DNA of 34,431 bases from a virus, in the IMG/VR virus record IMGVR_UViG_3300042346_000524, positions 1 to 34,431 of that record. One strand, 5' to 3'. The position numbers were made by a program, and so were the translations under genes. The notes under the pieces were generated by a model. It was not told where the DNA came from and made no database searches. It saw nothing but the letters and a program-made list of their open reading frames with translations. Of the stretch, positions 12,700 to 23,122 are shown in pieces; position 1 is the stretch's first letter; each line of letters starts with the position of its first letter.

Positions 12700-15013
12700 A
12701 ATGAATTTTTTTAACTGTTACAGAAATTGTTACATTCGCGCTATTCCACGACCCCGAACTAATAAACAAGTTTTGCCCCGATGTTGTGCTAAAAAACCGT
12801 GTACCCAAAGTTAAAACAACCGTAGCATTAGCACCAATAGTTATTGCGTTGGCAATATCAACACCCCCAGCAGTTGAGCCAACACTTACAACCACACTAT
12901 TAGCAGTTGTATTAATTACCAATATTTCATCAATAATAAACGTGGCTTTAAGATTACTAGCAACCCCATCAATACCAATTAATGCAAGTTGCTTATTCGC
13001 GGTTATTCCTGTTTCTTTAAGAATGTTAAAAGCTTCAATTCCTTCAAATTCAGTTATTTTATTATCTTCTTTAAACCCTATTAAATTTCCCTCCGTACCT
13101 GTTAAGTTAGTAGCATTTCCGTTACTATCACCAACGGTAAAACGTTCGTGAGGTATTTTTAAATCAACCTCATCCAAAGCATTTAAACCAAATCTATTAG
13201 TATTAACATCCTTAGTAATATTGGTATCTAAACTTACAACTGTTTCGCTGTTAATTGCATCATCAACCGCCCCTAGAAAATCGGTAAATCGGATTTTTGA
13301 GCGTTTTGTTAGTGGTGTTGGATTAGTTCCTGTATATATTTGCGCCCCTCCGTCAGGTTGTGCATTTTGCCACCTTTGATTAGTGTTATTCCACGTTAAA
13401 ACATCATTGTTAGCCAATCCTGATACTTGTACTCTTTGGTCTGAATGCAAATCATTTCCTTGCTCTGCTCTAACCATAAGTGTACCATTAGTAGCAGCGT
13501 GTATTACAAATGCTGTCGCTATCTTTAAATTAGGAGCTGTTGGCTCTGTTGCTGTTAATTGACCTGCAACTGTTGGACTAATCCATAATACATCGCCATC
13601 ATTATAAGCGTTTGTATTTATTTGCCTAATTTTACCGTAACTACATACTTGACCATCTGCACCAATTGCTATATTTTCTGCAGCAAGACCAATAAATAAT
13701 CTACCTGCAATCGTACCATTAGCAATCATTGGAGCAACTGTTATTCTACCACTTGCACCTAGTGTGCCCGTAGCATATACAGCAGTGCCCTTGGTAATTA
13801 TTGAAGCTGTATTATTCCTTACATGAACAAATGTATCTTGCCCCATGTATAGAGTAGTACCATCCATTATAAGTTTAACAGTTTCTTCATCCGTACTCCA
13901 ACTCATCTCTCCTTGAGTACCAACACCACCTCTTAACTGAACAACATCAGATATTACATTACCTGTGACATCTACATTGCCAGTACCATTAATATCATTA
14001 CCATTTAAATCTAAATTACCTCCTAATTGTGGTGTGGTGTCTTCTATTACAGCTCCAATTTTAGTTGACACTTGATTATCAACATAGGCTTTATCAACCA
14101 AGCTTCTAACTGAAAAATTAGCGGAATAATCTGCATTATATTCTAACCCTTTTTTTGTTGCTCTTAAATCCTCAAAAATATTTCCATTCGCGCTGTTTAA
14201 TTTTAAAACTCCAGTGCCTGTTTTTTCTAATATTGTTTCATCAGGAGAAAAATACAGTCTATTTCGTTTGGTATTTGCGTCCGAAATATCCGAAAGACTT
14301 AAAACTTCAAACTCATTCGGATTAATTCTTGTAATTACACCTATACCATTATTTTCAGCATCAAAAATAGCAGTACTCTGGTCAAATGTTTGGGAATTTA
14401 ATTCTATATTCTCAAACCTTTCATTGCTGTTTTCTCCTACTGTAAAACTAGCGGAGTTATTAGCATCATTTGTGACAATTTGGAATGTTCCATTTTCAGC
14501 GACTTGCAATTCTCGAATAGTATCCGAAATAATCAAATCGTTTGTACCTATATTTTCGGATTTTTTTAAGGAAACTAATATGTAATTGTCGCCACTAAAT
14601 GAAGATTTGTGCAAAATATAAACCTCATCAGCTTCACAGGTAAATTGTGTAGGCTCTGTAATTATTGAGCCGTCAGGCAAAGTAATATTTACACCTGTTT
14701 CGGGTTGTATTCCTATCCTACCCTTGACAGTAATCATATTGTTAGGTAAAGCTAAACCGCTGGGAATTACTAATGTCCTAACATTAGCATTAGAATTTGT
14801 GATTAATTTACCCGCATCTTTATCCGTTAATTCATAACCTGAAATATACGTTGTAATATCAATGTAATTTGCGCCCAATACGTTTTTTAACGTAGAACCC
14901 TTAATTTTTGCGCTTTGATAACTCGAGCCAGTCCAATAATCTATATCGTAGTAATCTTCATCGCCTATACTTGTGCGCTCTAATGGGTATTGATGTATTT
15001 TAATTCCAGCCAT
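12692..15013 (-). CDS. Tail fibre protein, 773 aa
   Basis: The N-terminus starts MAGIKIHQYPLERTSIGDED, a likely attachment region. A fibre signature occurs in the middle: LVDKAYVDNQVSTKIG, then EDTTPQLGGNLDLNGNDING, which is widespread in phage tail fibre and side fibre proteins. The rest is rich in Gly/Asn/Thr/Val with beta repeats (e.g. FVHVRNNTASIITKGTAVYA). Long trimeric fibres of this type reach to the cell surface. It lies directly before the receptor-binding protein. Confidence 0.8.
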   Translation of the reverse strand: MAGIKIHQYPLERTSIGDEDYYDIDYWTGSSYQSAKIKGSTLKNVLGANYIDITTYISGYELTDKDAGKLITNSNANVRTLVIPSGLALPNNMITVKGRIGIQPETGVNITLPDGSIITEPTQFTCEADEVYILHKSSFSGDNYILVSLKKSENIGTNDLIISDTIRELQVAENGTFQIVTNDANNSASFTVGENSNERFENIELNSQTFDQSTAIFDAENNGIGVITRINPNEFEVLSLSDISDANTKRNRLYFSPDETILEKTGTGVLKLNSANGNIFEDLRATKKGLEYNADYSANFSVRSLVDKAYVDNQVSTKIGAVIEDTTPQLGGNLDLNGNDINGTGNVDVTGNVISDVVQLRGGVGTQGEMSWSTDEETVKLIMDGTTLYMGQDTFVHVRNNTASIITKGTAVYATGTLGASGRITVAPMIANGTIAGRLFIGLAAENIAIGADGQVCSYGKIRQINTNAYNDGDVLWISPTVAGQLTATEPTAPNLKIATAFVIHAATNGTLMVRAEQGNDLHSDQRVQVSGLANNDVLTWNNTNQRWQNAQPDGGAQIYTGTNPTPLTKRSKIRFTDFLGAVDDAINSETVVSLDTNITKDVNTNRFGLNALDEVDLKIPHERFTVGDSNGNATNLTGTEGNLIGFKEDNKITEFEGIEAFNILKETGITANKQLALIGIDGVASNLKATFIIDEILVINTTANSVVVSVGSTAGGVDIANAITIGANATVVLTLGTRFFSTTSGQNLFISSGSWNSANVTISVTVKKIHYV

Positions 15014-17308
15014 TTAACTTAATATTTTTAGTTCGTTATCTGTTGTTTCTTTATCTATATTATCAGTTGTTTCCTTACTTACAATCACTATGTCATCATC
15101 TCCTTGCTTAATTTTAGCAGTGATTTTTACGTTTTTTACCGTAGATAATTTACTAGTATCAAAGTTACAAGAAAATTTTATAATATTTGTAGAAATTAAA
15201 TCAAAATCTAAAAGTAAACCAGAGATTGGACGCAAAGGATTATTTATATTATTATCAAAATCAATAAATGAAGATAACATCCACCTCGGCGAATTTTCAA
15301 AAGGCTCTACCGTAATTTGTCCCCAAATCTTTTGTAAATCCCAAACCCCTGAGTTAAGTGTATGTGTAGCCTCTATCCTTAACATTTCATTTTTAGGTAC
15401 GTAATTTACCGTAGATAAATCCGATAGTTTTTTTAAAGTAATTACCGTATCTACGTTATCATTAGCATCGTAGTCGTTAATAGCTAAAGTATTGGAATGT
15501 TCAAAATTTAACCCGTTATCTAACAAAGTAATTGTTGCTCTTACCTCCCACGCTCCTGTATTTGCATACGGAAACCAATTGTTGTTAAAATCAGGTGCAA
15601 AATCAGTATTTACACCGATTAAACTTTGCCAGTATTTCCAATTAATCAAAAACGGATAGTAAGCAGAAACCTCGTAACTTTCGCTGTCTTCAACACCTGT
15701 TAATTGTACAACTGCGTTTCTTTTTTCGCTGGTATTTAGCAACTCATTATTTATATTTTGAGTTTGATTGAGTAAGTATTTTCCCGTACTACTTTGATAA
15801 ATTGCACTTGCAAAGCTAAAGTTTGCCTGTTGCAGTGTAAAACGTTCATCTGTAGTAGTGTTATAAGCTTCTATACGTACGTTTATATTTTCGTAGGTTG
15901 TTTTAAATTTCTCTAAATTAAACGTGCCATAATAAGCCAAATCGTCTTCAATGTCGGCTTCAAAACCTGTTAAGTCGCCTGATACACTTGTTACATTTTG
16001 GGAGTGGTCTAAGTAACCGAAATCGCTATTCATTGTCAACACTCCCCCTGTTGGCATCTCCTTGCTTAATTGTTCCGAAAACACTAAATGATTTGTGTTG
16101 CCAACTTTCGCCCAAATGTAAAATAAACGGTCTTCATCCCTTGCATCAATGAACGATTGAAAAGCACTATTAAAAGTAACCTCTAGTGTTACCGTTGCAA
16201 TAGTTCCCACAACATCAATATCAAAAACAAGTACCTCCCATTCTGCACCAGCATTGTTATTTGAAGTATAGGTATTACCTACGGATATAACCGTAGTTGG
16301 TAACAAGTAACTTAACTTACTTTGGCTTGTAGGTTTATTCTTGTAATAGCTATCATCCGTAGAAATATAAACCCCTCCTATTGCCAAATCGTCCACATCC
16401 GTACCGTTTAAATCCACCTCAAAAGACACGGTGTTTACCGTATTAAATTTAAGTTCGCTAATTGGTAACACAACGCTTCCACCAGTTGCAACACTTATAT
16501 TATTCGCTTCATTAAACCAACCAGTATTCGCGCTTTCATCCAATACAAATTCAGCACGATTGAAAACTTCATTATCTTTACTCGCCCATAAACCACGTAC
16601 AAACACTTTCAAACAATCGGAAGTCGCAAACCAATCTTGATTAAATACACCCGAGTTTGCAAATTCTATACTAATTTCATATTGGTGGAAACCGTCCGCA
16701 TTAGCGCCCAAATACTCAATTTCGGCATTATCTAAGAATTGCCCTGATTGATTACCAATTAAGAAACCACCTTGCGCACCGCTAACAATTAAATCGTTTA
16801 CTTGCCCGAAAAATATTTGTGTTTTTTCGCCGTCTATTAAACTTGCAGAACTACCAATTTGATTATTTAATGCATGATTAAATTCTAGTAGTAAATCCGA
16901 CCTCTTACGTGGCACACCTCCAACGCTTACAACTGGCACGACTTCCATAATTTCATTCGCCGAAATGTCGTAAAATAACCCAGCCGACCAGCTATCAAGA
17001 TTTAAATTTGTAGCTGTTACGCTTGTAACATTCGCGTGATGTGTCGCACTTAACACCCCCGCACTTGTATATTTCCTAATTCGTACAATGTCGCCTACTC
17101 TTATTCCCTCAGCTATCCAACTAACTGTTGGACTACTCAAAATATTCATTATCGGGTCAAAACTAAAAGGATTACCCTGTGTTGTAACTCGGATTAATTC
17201 AGCTACTGTAAGTGTTAAAATGCTTGTGTCTCCTGCATTACTTACATAGGTAGCACCACTATAACCATACGGATTAGTATAGTTATTATTTTCTATTAAT
17301 ATCGGCAT
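15014..17308 (-). CDS. Tail/baseplate structural protein, 764 aa
   Basis: Start taken at the ATG at 17308 (MPILIENNNYTNPYGYSG); a TTG four codons upstream is possible but less likely. The protein is beta-sandwich-like throughout, with many Asn/Thr/Ser and no obvious enzyme motif (e.g. VSFEVDLNGTDVDDLAIG, WEVRATITLLDNGLNFEH). Size and place after the baseplate hub-like protein suggest a baseplate or tail-tip component. It overlaps the 74-aa gene by 23 nt. I do not recognise a named family. Confidence 0.7.
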   Translation of the reverse strand: MPILIENNNYTNPYGYSGATYVSNAGDTSILTLTVAELIRVTTQGNPFSFDPIMNILSSPTVSWIAEGIRVGDIVRIRKYTSAGVLSATHHANVTSVTATNLNLDSWSAGLFYDISANEIMEVVPVVSVGGVPRKRSDLLLEFNHALNNQIGSSASLIDGEKTQIFFGQVNDLIVSGAQGGFLIGNQSGQFLDNAEIEYLGANADGFHQYEISIEFANSGVFNQDWFATSDCLKVFVRGLWASKDNEVFNRAEFVLDESANTGWFNEANNISVATGGSVVLPISELKFNTVNTVSFEVDLNGTDVDDLAIGGVYISTDDSYYKNKPTSQSKLSYLLPTTVISVGNTYTSNNNAGAEWEVLVFDIDVVGTIATVTLEVTFNSAFQSFIDARDEDRLFYIWAKVGNTNHLVFSEQLSKEMPTGGVLTMNSDFGYLDHSQNVTSVSGDLTGFEADIEDDLAYYGTFNLEKFKTTYENINVRIEAYNTTTDERFTLQQANFSFASAIYQSSTGKYLLNQTQNINNELLNTSEKRNAVVQLTGVEDSESYEVSAYYPFLINWKYWQSLIGVNTDFAPDFNNNWFPYANTGAWEVRATITLLDNGLNFEHSNTLAINDYDANDNVDTVITLKKLSDLSTVNYVPKNEMLRIEATHTLNSGVWDLQKIWGQITVEPFENSPRWMLSSFIDFDNNINNPLRPISGLLLDFDLISTNIIKFSCNFDTSKLSTVKNVKITAKIKQGDDDIVIVSKETTDNIDKETTDNELKILS

Positions 17309-17510
17309 ATTTTTCCGCAAATTTATTTATTCCTAAAAAATTCCCACTCTTAACCTCTCGCATCATTTCGTTAATATCAACTTGATGTTGCTTTACTTTT
17401 TCGTAAACTTCGGGTGCTAACTTGCTGTAAGCTTCATTTTGCAACTTTACCAATTGCTCCACATTCGAGCTTAAATTTTGCAAGTTTTTTGCAATTTCAT
17501 CAATTCCCAT
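17286..17510 (-). CDS. Small coiled-coil tail-region protein, 74 aa
   Basis: Fully helical: IAKNLQNLSSNVEQLVKLQN shows heptad spacing, followed by EVYEKVKQHQVDINEMMREV. It lies 2 nt after the 570-aa baseplate-like protein. It could be a tail assembly factor or trimerising element, but no family was recognised. Confidence 0.65.
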   Translation of the reverse strand: MGIDEIAKNLQNLSSNVEQLVKLQNEAYSKLAPEVYEKVKQHQVDINEMMREVKSGNFLGINKFAEKYADINRK

Positions 17511-17512
17511 GA

Positions 17513-19225
17513 TTAATCATTTATAGTTAAAATTTCTACTTTACCCTCAGCATAGTTAAATGGCTCTCTATACGTTACAACCGCTTGACTTTGTTCATCC
17601 GTAAATCGAACTGTTAAAATCTCGCATAAAGCACCATTAATATAAGCAAAATTATTATCTAGCAAAGATATAAATTCCTGTGGATTTAATCGCATTGGCG
17701 CATCATTATACACCTTGTAGCCATTTACATTAATTTCATTTATCTTGTGATAAAGATTATAAATATTACTAGCTTTTATCTTATCTACGTAGTTGCTCGG
17801 TTGTCTTCCATTAACGGCATACAAAACTTTAGTAACCCCAAAAAATTGGCTGCTAATTTGCGTAACACCAAGGCGGTCTGTAATTAGTGAAGTAAAATTT
17901 AAATCTACTCCAAATAGCCCTATTATGCTATCGGCTAATTGCAAAAATGTACGCCCAAATATTTCGATATAACTTAGTTCATCCTTTCTTACACCCAAAG
18001 CAAATGGAATATTAACATCGTTGAAACCTCGAATACTTACCAAATCTTCATTAATTACATTCAAAGGCTCGGTGCTATATTCAGCATCCGTAGGGTCAAA
18101 TTTGTCTAAAGTGTGAGTATCGGCATAGTCAACTTGATAGTGTATATAAGTACGCTTCCAAGCTTCCTCTGTGTTAAATCTATACTCATTTTGCCTATCG
18201 GATTGCAAATTTAAAGCTGGTAAAGTGGTGTTAGTAGTTATGTTCTTCCAATAATCCCTACGTTCAATTTGTACTACTCCATTTAACACCTTAGTTTTAG
18301 CATTAAACCACGTTTCAACTGCATTTATTAATTCCCCCAATGTGCTCACAGTATCTTGTGCAGTAGGGTATCCCTTTGTAAAGCTAAAGTTTAAATCGTT
18401 TTGAATAAAATTAAATACGCTTCGTTTATCCTTAATTAACGGTACTGGCATAATGGTTAATTTATCCCATGAATTAAGTAAATTGCTATCCAAAGTATAA
18501 CCCAAATACTCACACCCTTTTTTTATTAATTCCTTAATCGTTGCACTTTTGTAATATCGAACTTTTGGAAATATTAATTCTTGTAATTGCCTTGCCAATT
18601 TGATTAAAGCAACGTAAATAGCCAAAGTATAAGCTAACTGGGCAACTACAGCAACGCTTAACGCTATAATTTCGCCTAAAGGAGGAACAGGAACTAAACT
18701 CACATTCGGCGTTACAGCTCTTATTAATTTTTCTGTTGCGCTTACTAAATCCCTTGTGGCCTGTATAGCTTCCCTAGTAAGTGAGTAGATAGCCAAAGAC
18801 AAAGTTAACCCTATTTCAACTTGATTTTCGGGTATAATTAAATAAGGCAAATTAATAAAGTTAAAATTAACACCCTTTTTTACCATTAATTCAAAGCTTA
18901 AACCCTCCGCGTTTTCAAAGAAATTATCAAATCCTTTGCGTTTTTTTATTTTTACTTCTACTTCAAAATCTCGGATAGCAAAACTTTCTGTTAAATCCAC
19001 GTAATAATCAAGCTGTATATTACCAACTTCCAACGTGTACGGAATACCCTCGAAAACTCCTTGTGTGGCTACGTGTTGCATGATTACATCCCTTGCTTCA
19101 CGTGGCAAAACAATTGTATCGGTATCAACTTGCAACATTTCGGGATTGCCTGTATAATCCGTAATTAATCCAATTTCAAGAACATTTCGGGGTGCTACTT
19201 CAACCCCATTTAAATAGTGTTTCAT
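17513..19225 (-). CDS. Distal tail / baseplate hub-like protein, 570 aa
   Basis: Its ATG overlaps the tape measure stop (TAATG). An N-terminal beta region (LEIGLITDYTGNPEMLQV, FEVEVKIKKRKG) is followed by two very hydrophobic helices (about 135-215: LTLSLAIYSL, EIIALSVAVVAQLAYTLAIY, VALIKLAR), then an alpha/beta C-terminal part with FNAKTKVLNGVVQIERR. Location straight after the tape measure is where Dit/Tal-type baseplate proteins are found. The hydrophobic insert may contact membrane during DNA entry (inference). Confidence 0.65.
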   Translation of the reverse strand: MKHYLNGVEVAPRNVLEIGLITDYTGNPEMLQVDTDTIVLPREARDVIMQHVATQGVFEGIPYTLEVGNIQLDYYVDLTESFAIRDFEVEVKIKKRKGFDNFFENAEGLSFELMVKKGVNFNFINLPYLIIPENQVEIGLTLSLAIYSLTREAIQATRDLVSATEKLIRAVTPNVSLVPVPPLGEIIALSVAVVAQLAYTLAIYVALIKLARQLQELIFPKVRYYKSATIKELIKKGCEYLGYTLDSNLLNSWDKLTIMPVPLIKDKRSVFNFIQNDLNFSFTKGYPTAQDTVSTLGELINAVETWFNAKTKVLNGVVQIERRDYWKNITTNTTLPALNLQSDRQNEYRFNTEEAWKRTYIHYQVDYADTHTLDKFDPTDAEYSTEPLNVINEDLVSIRGFNDVNIPFALGVRKDELSYIEIFGRTFLQLADSIIGLFGVDLNFTSLITDRLGVTQISSQFFGVTKVLYAVNGRQPSNYVDKIKASNIYNLYHKINEINVNGYKVYNDAPMRLNPQEFISLLDNNFAYINGALCEILTVRFTDEQSQAVVTYREPFNYAEGKVEILTIND

Positions 19226-22200
19226 TAGCTTACCCTGTATCTATTGTAAATATTAGTATTGCCTTTTTTTGTATTCCTAGTGATAGCCATTGCACCGCCT
19301 ATAATTTGTTCTACTTGTATAGTGTGCTCGGGTTTATTTGCAATAGTACGTTCCAAACTATCCAATTTTTTCGCCAAAATTTCAACACCAGCAAAACCGT
19401 TGCTTAAGGCAGTATCTGTTATGGGTCTAATCATACCGTTTTGATAGTTATAAGCTAATTTGCTTAACTCTTCGTTACTCATACCTCCGATTAATTCGTT
19501 TTGCTTAGCAGTAACTACGCGCTCATTTGGGTGTAAAACCGATAAAAAACCGCCTTTATTATCAATACCATTTCCGTTTTTTCCAGTGTCCTCCGTACCG
19601 TCGAAAAACGCTGGTAATGATTTAATAAATTCAGTAAGTAACACCGTATCTGTTATTGTTTTTTGCAACGGATTTTTTACCTGTGGATTGTTGCTATTTG
19701 TTACATAAGCCTGTAAAACACTACTTGCAAGTTGTATTCGTTGTTTTCGCTTTTCCTCCTGTTCGCGTTTTCGGTTTTGTTCAGCCATTAATTTCGCTTC
19801 CTCTGCCATGCTTTCACGCGCCAAAATATTCCCACTTTCAGCCAACGACTGCAAACTATCAAATCGCCTTTGACTTGCTTCAATCTCTTCATCAATTTTG
19901 GCAATTCGCTTATCTGCAAGTTCATTAGTAATATCCGTTAATGATTGTATGCCGTTCAAAACCATTTCGCGCCTTACCTCTAATAGTTCGCGTTCATTAT
20001 CCAATTCTTCAAAACCTATTTCGCGCTTTTTATCCGCTGTTTCGTTTTCCAATCGGATAATATCATTCGCTAATTTGCTGTTAATTTCATCTAGTTTTTT
20101 TGTTTTTTCTTCTTGCTCGATTATTTCGCGCTCCGCTGTTTCGCGCTCAAAATATGCTATATCCATTAATTGTTGGATTTTCAGCTTTTTTATTTCATCC
20201 AATCGTAATTTTAAATTTTCATAAGTTTTATCTTGCAAAATCAATTTTCTATCTTCCAACTGTTTTTCTATATCAAACTCCCTTTCAGCTTTTTCAATCC
20301 TTAAACTCAAATTATCTTCATCTATTGCCTGTATGCTTGTGGCAACAGCTTTGTTTAACTCAACTTGTTTTAAAGCATTTTCTAACTGCAAATCGGCTAA
20401 ATCTTGCTCCACTAATTTACGCTCCTTGATAATTTCCATTATCCTAGTCAAAGTAGTTTCGTTCAAATCGTATTTATTTAACATCGAACGTATTTCTGCT
20501 TCATCATTTGACTTCATTATTTCAGTAAAATTAATCATCTGCTTAGTATATTTTTGCACTAATTCCACCTGATTAGCAAATGAACTATCTGCCAACTTTT
20601 GCACCTCTTCTGTTAATCGTTTTCGCTCTGCCAAAGTTGTACGCTCCATATTTATTCGCCTTTCATGGATTGTTTTTTCTACATCAAATAAATCAATAGC
20701 ATAATCTAATTGTTTTTCGAAATCATCCTTAGCAGTATTACGCCCCTCCATAGCGTTTTTCGCTAAGGCGCTAGCCAACTCGTTATCTTTTGCAATTAAT
20801 GCGGTTTTTGCGTCTGTAAGTGAATTTATTTCCTCCATATTAACAGCCATACGGTCGCTTTCATTTTGCATAAACTCCATATTGATAATCTGCTGTAAAC
20901 TGTAATCTTTACCAGCATCAATTAACCGTTGCTTAGTCTTGTATGCTTCAACTTCAACAGCTTCTTGTAGCAATTCTTTCTCTAAACCTATTCGCTTAAT
21001 TACGGTTTGATTGTACAATTCTTGCGCTCTTCTTTGCTTATCAAAGCTTATAGTCATATCCCCAGCTCTTTCGCTTAGCAACTCTTCCTGCCCCATTAAG
21101 CGCTCTATTTCCTCGCTTGTTTTTGCTAAACTAAAACTATAATTAATTTGTGCCATTATAGCCTCTTCAACATTTTCAATCATTTTTTCGGGTTTGTACT
21201 CCTTTTTGTTTATTGCTTCAATTTCTAAGCCAATAGCCGTTAACCTTTTTTGGATTAATGGTGTTGTGCCAAAGCCGTTAAAAATTTCCTCAAATTTTAA
21301 TTGCATTTCTTCAAGTTTCAATTTCAAAATGTCAAATTTATCCATTGCTATATTACCAAACATGGTTATACTAGACGTTGCAATTTGCATATATTTCTGC
21401 ATTTTTAACAACCCGCCATTTGTATCGCCTAAAGCAGAAACAACCGCCCCCAATATTGCTATAATCGCACCAATACCAATTGCCTTTAATGCATTTCCAA
21501 ATAAGCGTACTTTCTTACCAGCGGTATCAGCCGATTTACCTAATACAACAAACTGTTGAACCTGTCCCTTAAGCGCGTCTATACTGTCTTTAATTCCACC
21601 AATCAATCCACCTAATTCCCCTGTTGCTTCCTTAATACTATCGGTATAATTACCAACATTTAATTTCTGTTGCTTTAATGCATCGGAATTTTCTCGGATA
21701 ATTTCGTTATTTTCATCTAGCTGGTCGTTAATTTCCTTTAGTCTTTTTTTACCCTCTTCAGTTTCAAGATTTAATTTTTCTCGCTCTCTTCTTAAAATAC
21801 GACTTTGCGCAGCTACTTTTTCGAGTGTCCCAGCGTTTTCATCGTTCAGGATTATTTCATCCGCTAAAATCTTTTTTTGTTCTGCGCTTACTTTTTGATA
21901 CTTAATTTTCGCCTTTACCTCTTCATCCGTAGCATCTGTTAACTGTTTCTTCAGCTTTATCCTTTCTTGCTCTATTTTACGTAGGTTTTCATCAGCCTTA
22001 ATTTGGCTTTTAACCGCATCGGCTTTGGCTTTATCAAGTTTCAAGCTGTGCTCCATTGCCTCACTCATTAATTTACTCGAGGTTTGCAATTTTTCTATAC
22101 TTTCAATGGTATTATCCAACGGTTTTTTTAACTCGGTTTGTAAAACTTTTGCAGTTTTTTCCAAATTAAGATTTAACGTTTCAACTATTTTTATAGTTTT

Positions 22201-22272
22201 ATCGGCGCTTTCTCGGATTTCCTTGTATAAATCCTCTTCCGCTATTTCACTACGCTTTATTTGATTTGCCAT
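19225..22272 (-). CDS. Tape measure protein, 1015 aa
   Basis: Long, almost wholly coiled-coil protein rich in K/E/L/I (e.g. ESADKTIKIVETLNLNLEKT, ENETADKKREIGFEELDNER) with a hydrophobic segment IGIGAIIAILGAVVSALG at about residues 264-281, and a Gly-containing C-terminal part with FFDGTEDTGKNGNG. This is the classic build of a tail tape measure, which sets tail length and is ejected ahead of DNA. 1015 aa at about 1.5 angstrom per residue would predict a tail of about 150 nm. It overlaps the previous gene by 23 nt. Confidence 0.92.
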   Translation of the reverse strand: MANQIKRSEIAEEDLYKEIRESADKTIKIVETLNLNLEKTAKVLQTELKKPLDNTIESIEKLQTSSKLMSEAMEHSLKLDKAKADAVKSQIKADENLRKIEQERIKLKKQLTDATDEEVKAKIKYQKVSAEQKKILADEIILNDENAGTLEKVAAQSRILRREREKLNLETEEGKKRLKEINDQLDENNEIIRENSDALKQQKLNVGNYTDSIKEATGELGGLIGGIKDSIDALKGQVQQFVVLGKSADTAGKKVRLFGNALKAIGIGAIIAILGAVVSALGDTNGGLLKMQKYMQIATSSITMFGNIAMDKFDILKLKLEEMQLKFEEIFNGFGTTPLIQKRLTAIGLEIEAINKKEYKPEKMIENVEEAIMAQINYSFSLAKTSEEIERLMGQEELLSERAGDMTISFDKQRRAQELYNQTVIKRIGLEKELLQEAVEVEAYKTKQRLIDAGKDYSLQQIINMEFMQNESDRMAVNMEEINSLTDAKTALIAKDNELASALAKNAMEGRNTAKDDFEKQLDYAIDLFDVEKTIHERRINMERTTLAERKRLTEEVQKLADSSFANQVELVQKYTKQMINFTEIMKSNDEAEIRSMLNKYDLNETTLTRIMEIIKERKLVEQDLADLQLENALKQVELNKAVATSIQAIDEDNLSLRIEKAEREFDIEKQLEDRKLILQDKTYENLKLRLDEIKKLKIQQLMDIAYFERETAEREIIEQEEKTKKLDEINSKLANDIIRLENETADKKREIGFEELDNERELLEVRREMVLNGIQSLTDITNELADKRIAKIDEEIEASQRRFDSLQSLAESGNILARESMAEEAKLMAEQNRKREQEEKRKQRIQLASSVLQAYVTNSNNPQVKNPLQKTITDTVLLTEFIKSLPAFFDGTEDTGKNGNGIDNKGGFLSVLHPNERVVTAKQNELIGGMSNEELSKLAYNYQNGMIRPITDTALSNGFAGVEILAKKLDSLERTIANKPEHTIQVEQIIGGAMAITRNTKKGNTNIYNRYRVS

Positions 22273-22723
22273 ATTCGTTTAGTATTGTAAAATATTCTTT
22301 AACTGTTGTTTCTTTTGGGTTTAATTTGTAGCCTAAGTGCATAGATAAATACATTAATATTGTTTCGATACTTTTTCCGTCGCCAAAATGCATTTCTAAA
22401 TCTTTTAATTTTGCGTCCTGTATCTCAATTTCAGTAAGTTTAAACCTATCTTTTTTTATCACATATTCGGCTTGTAATAGAGCCTTTTTACGCTTAACTT
22501 CTAAATACTTCTTATATCGCTTATCTAGTCCGAAAGTAGCTAAATATTCGTTATACAACCGCATCCAATTAATTACATCATTTGCCTTATTCCCTCTTCC
22601 ATTCCTCACATACTCTAAATGTCCGTTATTGCATTTAATCCAGTTGTAAAGTGGCATTTCATCAATCGAGCCCCAATACTTTTCGGGCATAAATGATATA
22701 ATTCTCTTTAATTTTTTCCACAT
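22250..22723 (-). CDS. Tail assembly chaperone-like protein, second frame, 157 aa
   Basis: The frame opens at ATG 22723 inside the end of the previous gene (62-nt overlap) and runs into the tape measure start. The protein is helical, with aromatic-rich PEKYWGSIDEMPLYNWIKCN and a charged middle (YLEVKRKKALLQAEYVIKKD). Two overlapping genes directly before the tape measure are the usual position of the G/GT tail chaperones. Here the two frames would need a +1 (or -2) shift for a fusion; a separate start is equally possible. Confidence 0.65.
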   Translation of the reverse strand: MWKKLKRIISFMPEKYWGSIDEMPLYNWIKCNNGHLEYVRNGRGNKANDVINWMRLYNEYLATFGLDKRYKKYLEVKRKKALLQAEYVIKKDRFKLTEIEIQDAKLKDLEMHFGDGKSIETILMYLSMHLGYKLNPKETTVKEYFTILNEYGKSNKA

Positions 22724-23105
22724 ATTTGGTTAAATTTTCATCTGTTAAATTTAAAATATTCAAATCCCACCAATCCTGACCTTGCATTTTTGCGTAATCT
22801 GCATTTATTATTATACCGTCCACCAAAACTTTTACAAACATACTCATAAAAAACTCGCCTGTATCTTCCAAATTATAGGGGTCGCCCTCTTGCTTTCTGC
22901 CCTCACTTATTATTTCTGTCCAATAACTATAATAACCAATTACACGCCCCTCACTATCAACACCCTTTTCAATCAACTGTTTATCTTGAATTAACTTAAT
23001 AATCATATCTTTTACCTCTCTATCATGGCTTTCAAACCATGCTTCAGCATCGATAAGCATGTTATTGTTTTTTAAAAAATAATCAATTGCAGTTTTTCCA
23101 ATCAT
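22662..23105 (-). CDS. Tail assembly chaperone-like protein, first frame, 147 aa
   Basis: Start chosen at ATG 23105 (MIGKTAIDYFLKNNNMLIDA); the frame extends upstream but into a terminator. Helical protein with LIQDKQLIEKGVDSEGRVIG and WWDLNILNLTDENL. Position between tail tube and tape measure fits the gpG-like chaperone. It overlaps the following gene by 62 nt in another frame. A TACATTTG box directly upstream could start transcription, leaving almost no leader. Confidence 0.65.
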   Translation of the reverse strand: MIGKTAIDYFLKNNNMLIDAEAWFESHDREVKDMIIKLIQDKQLIEKGVDSEGRVIGYYSYWTEIISEGRKQEGDPYNLEDTGEFFMSMFVKVLVDGIIINADYAKMQGQDWWDLNILNLTDENLTKYVEKIKENYIIYARKVLGLD

Positions 23106-23113
23106 AATACTTA

Positions 23114-23121
23114 CAAATGTA
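23114..23121 (-). promoter_or_regulatory. Possible -7 box TACATTTG upstream of the chaperone/tape measure genes
   Basis: The complement of 23114-23121 reads TACATTTG, fitting TAnnTTTG. It directly follows the T-run of the terminator and ends 9 nt before the ATG at 23105, so a transcript would be nearly leaderless. No TTTG is seen at -33. Weak candidate for re-initiation after the terminator. Confidence 0.35.
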
Positions 23122-23122
23122 C

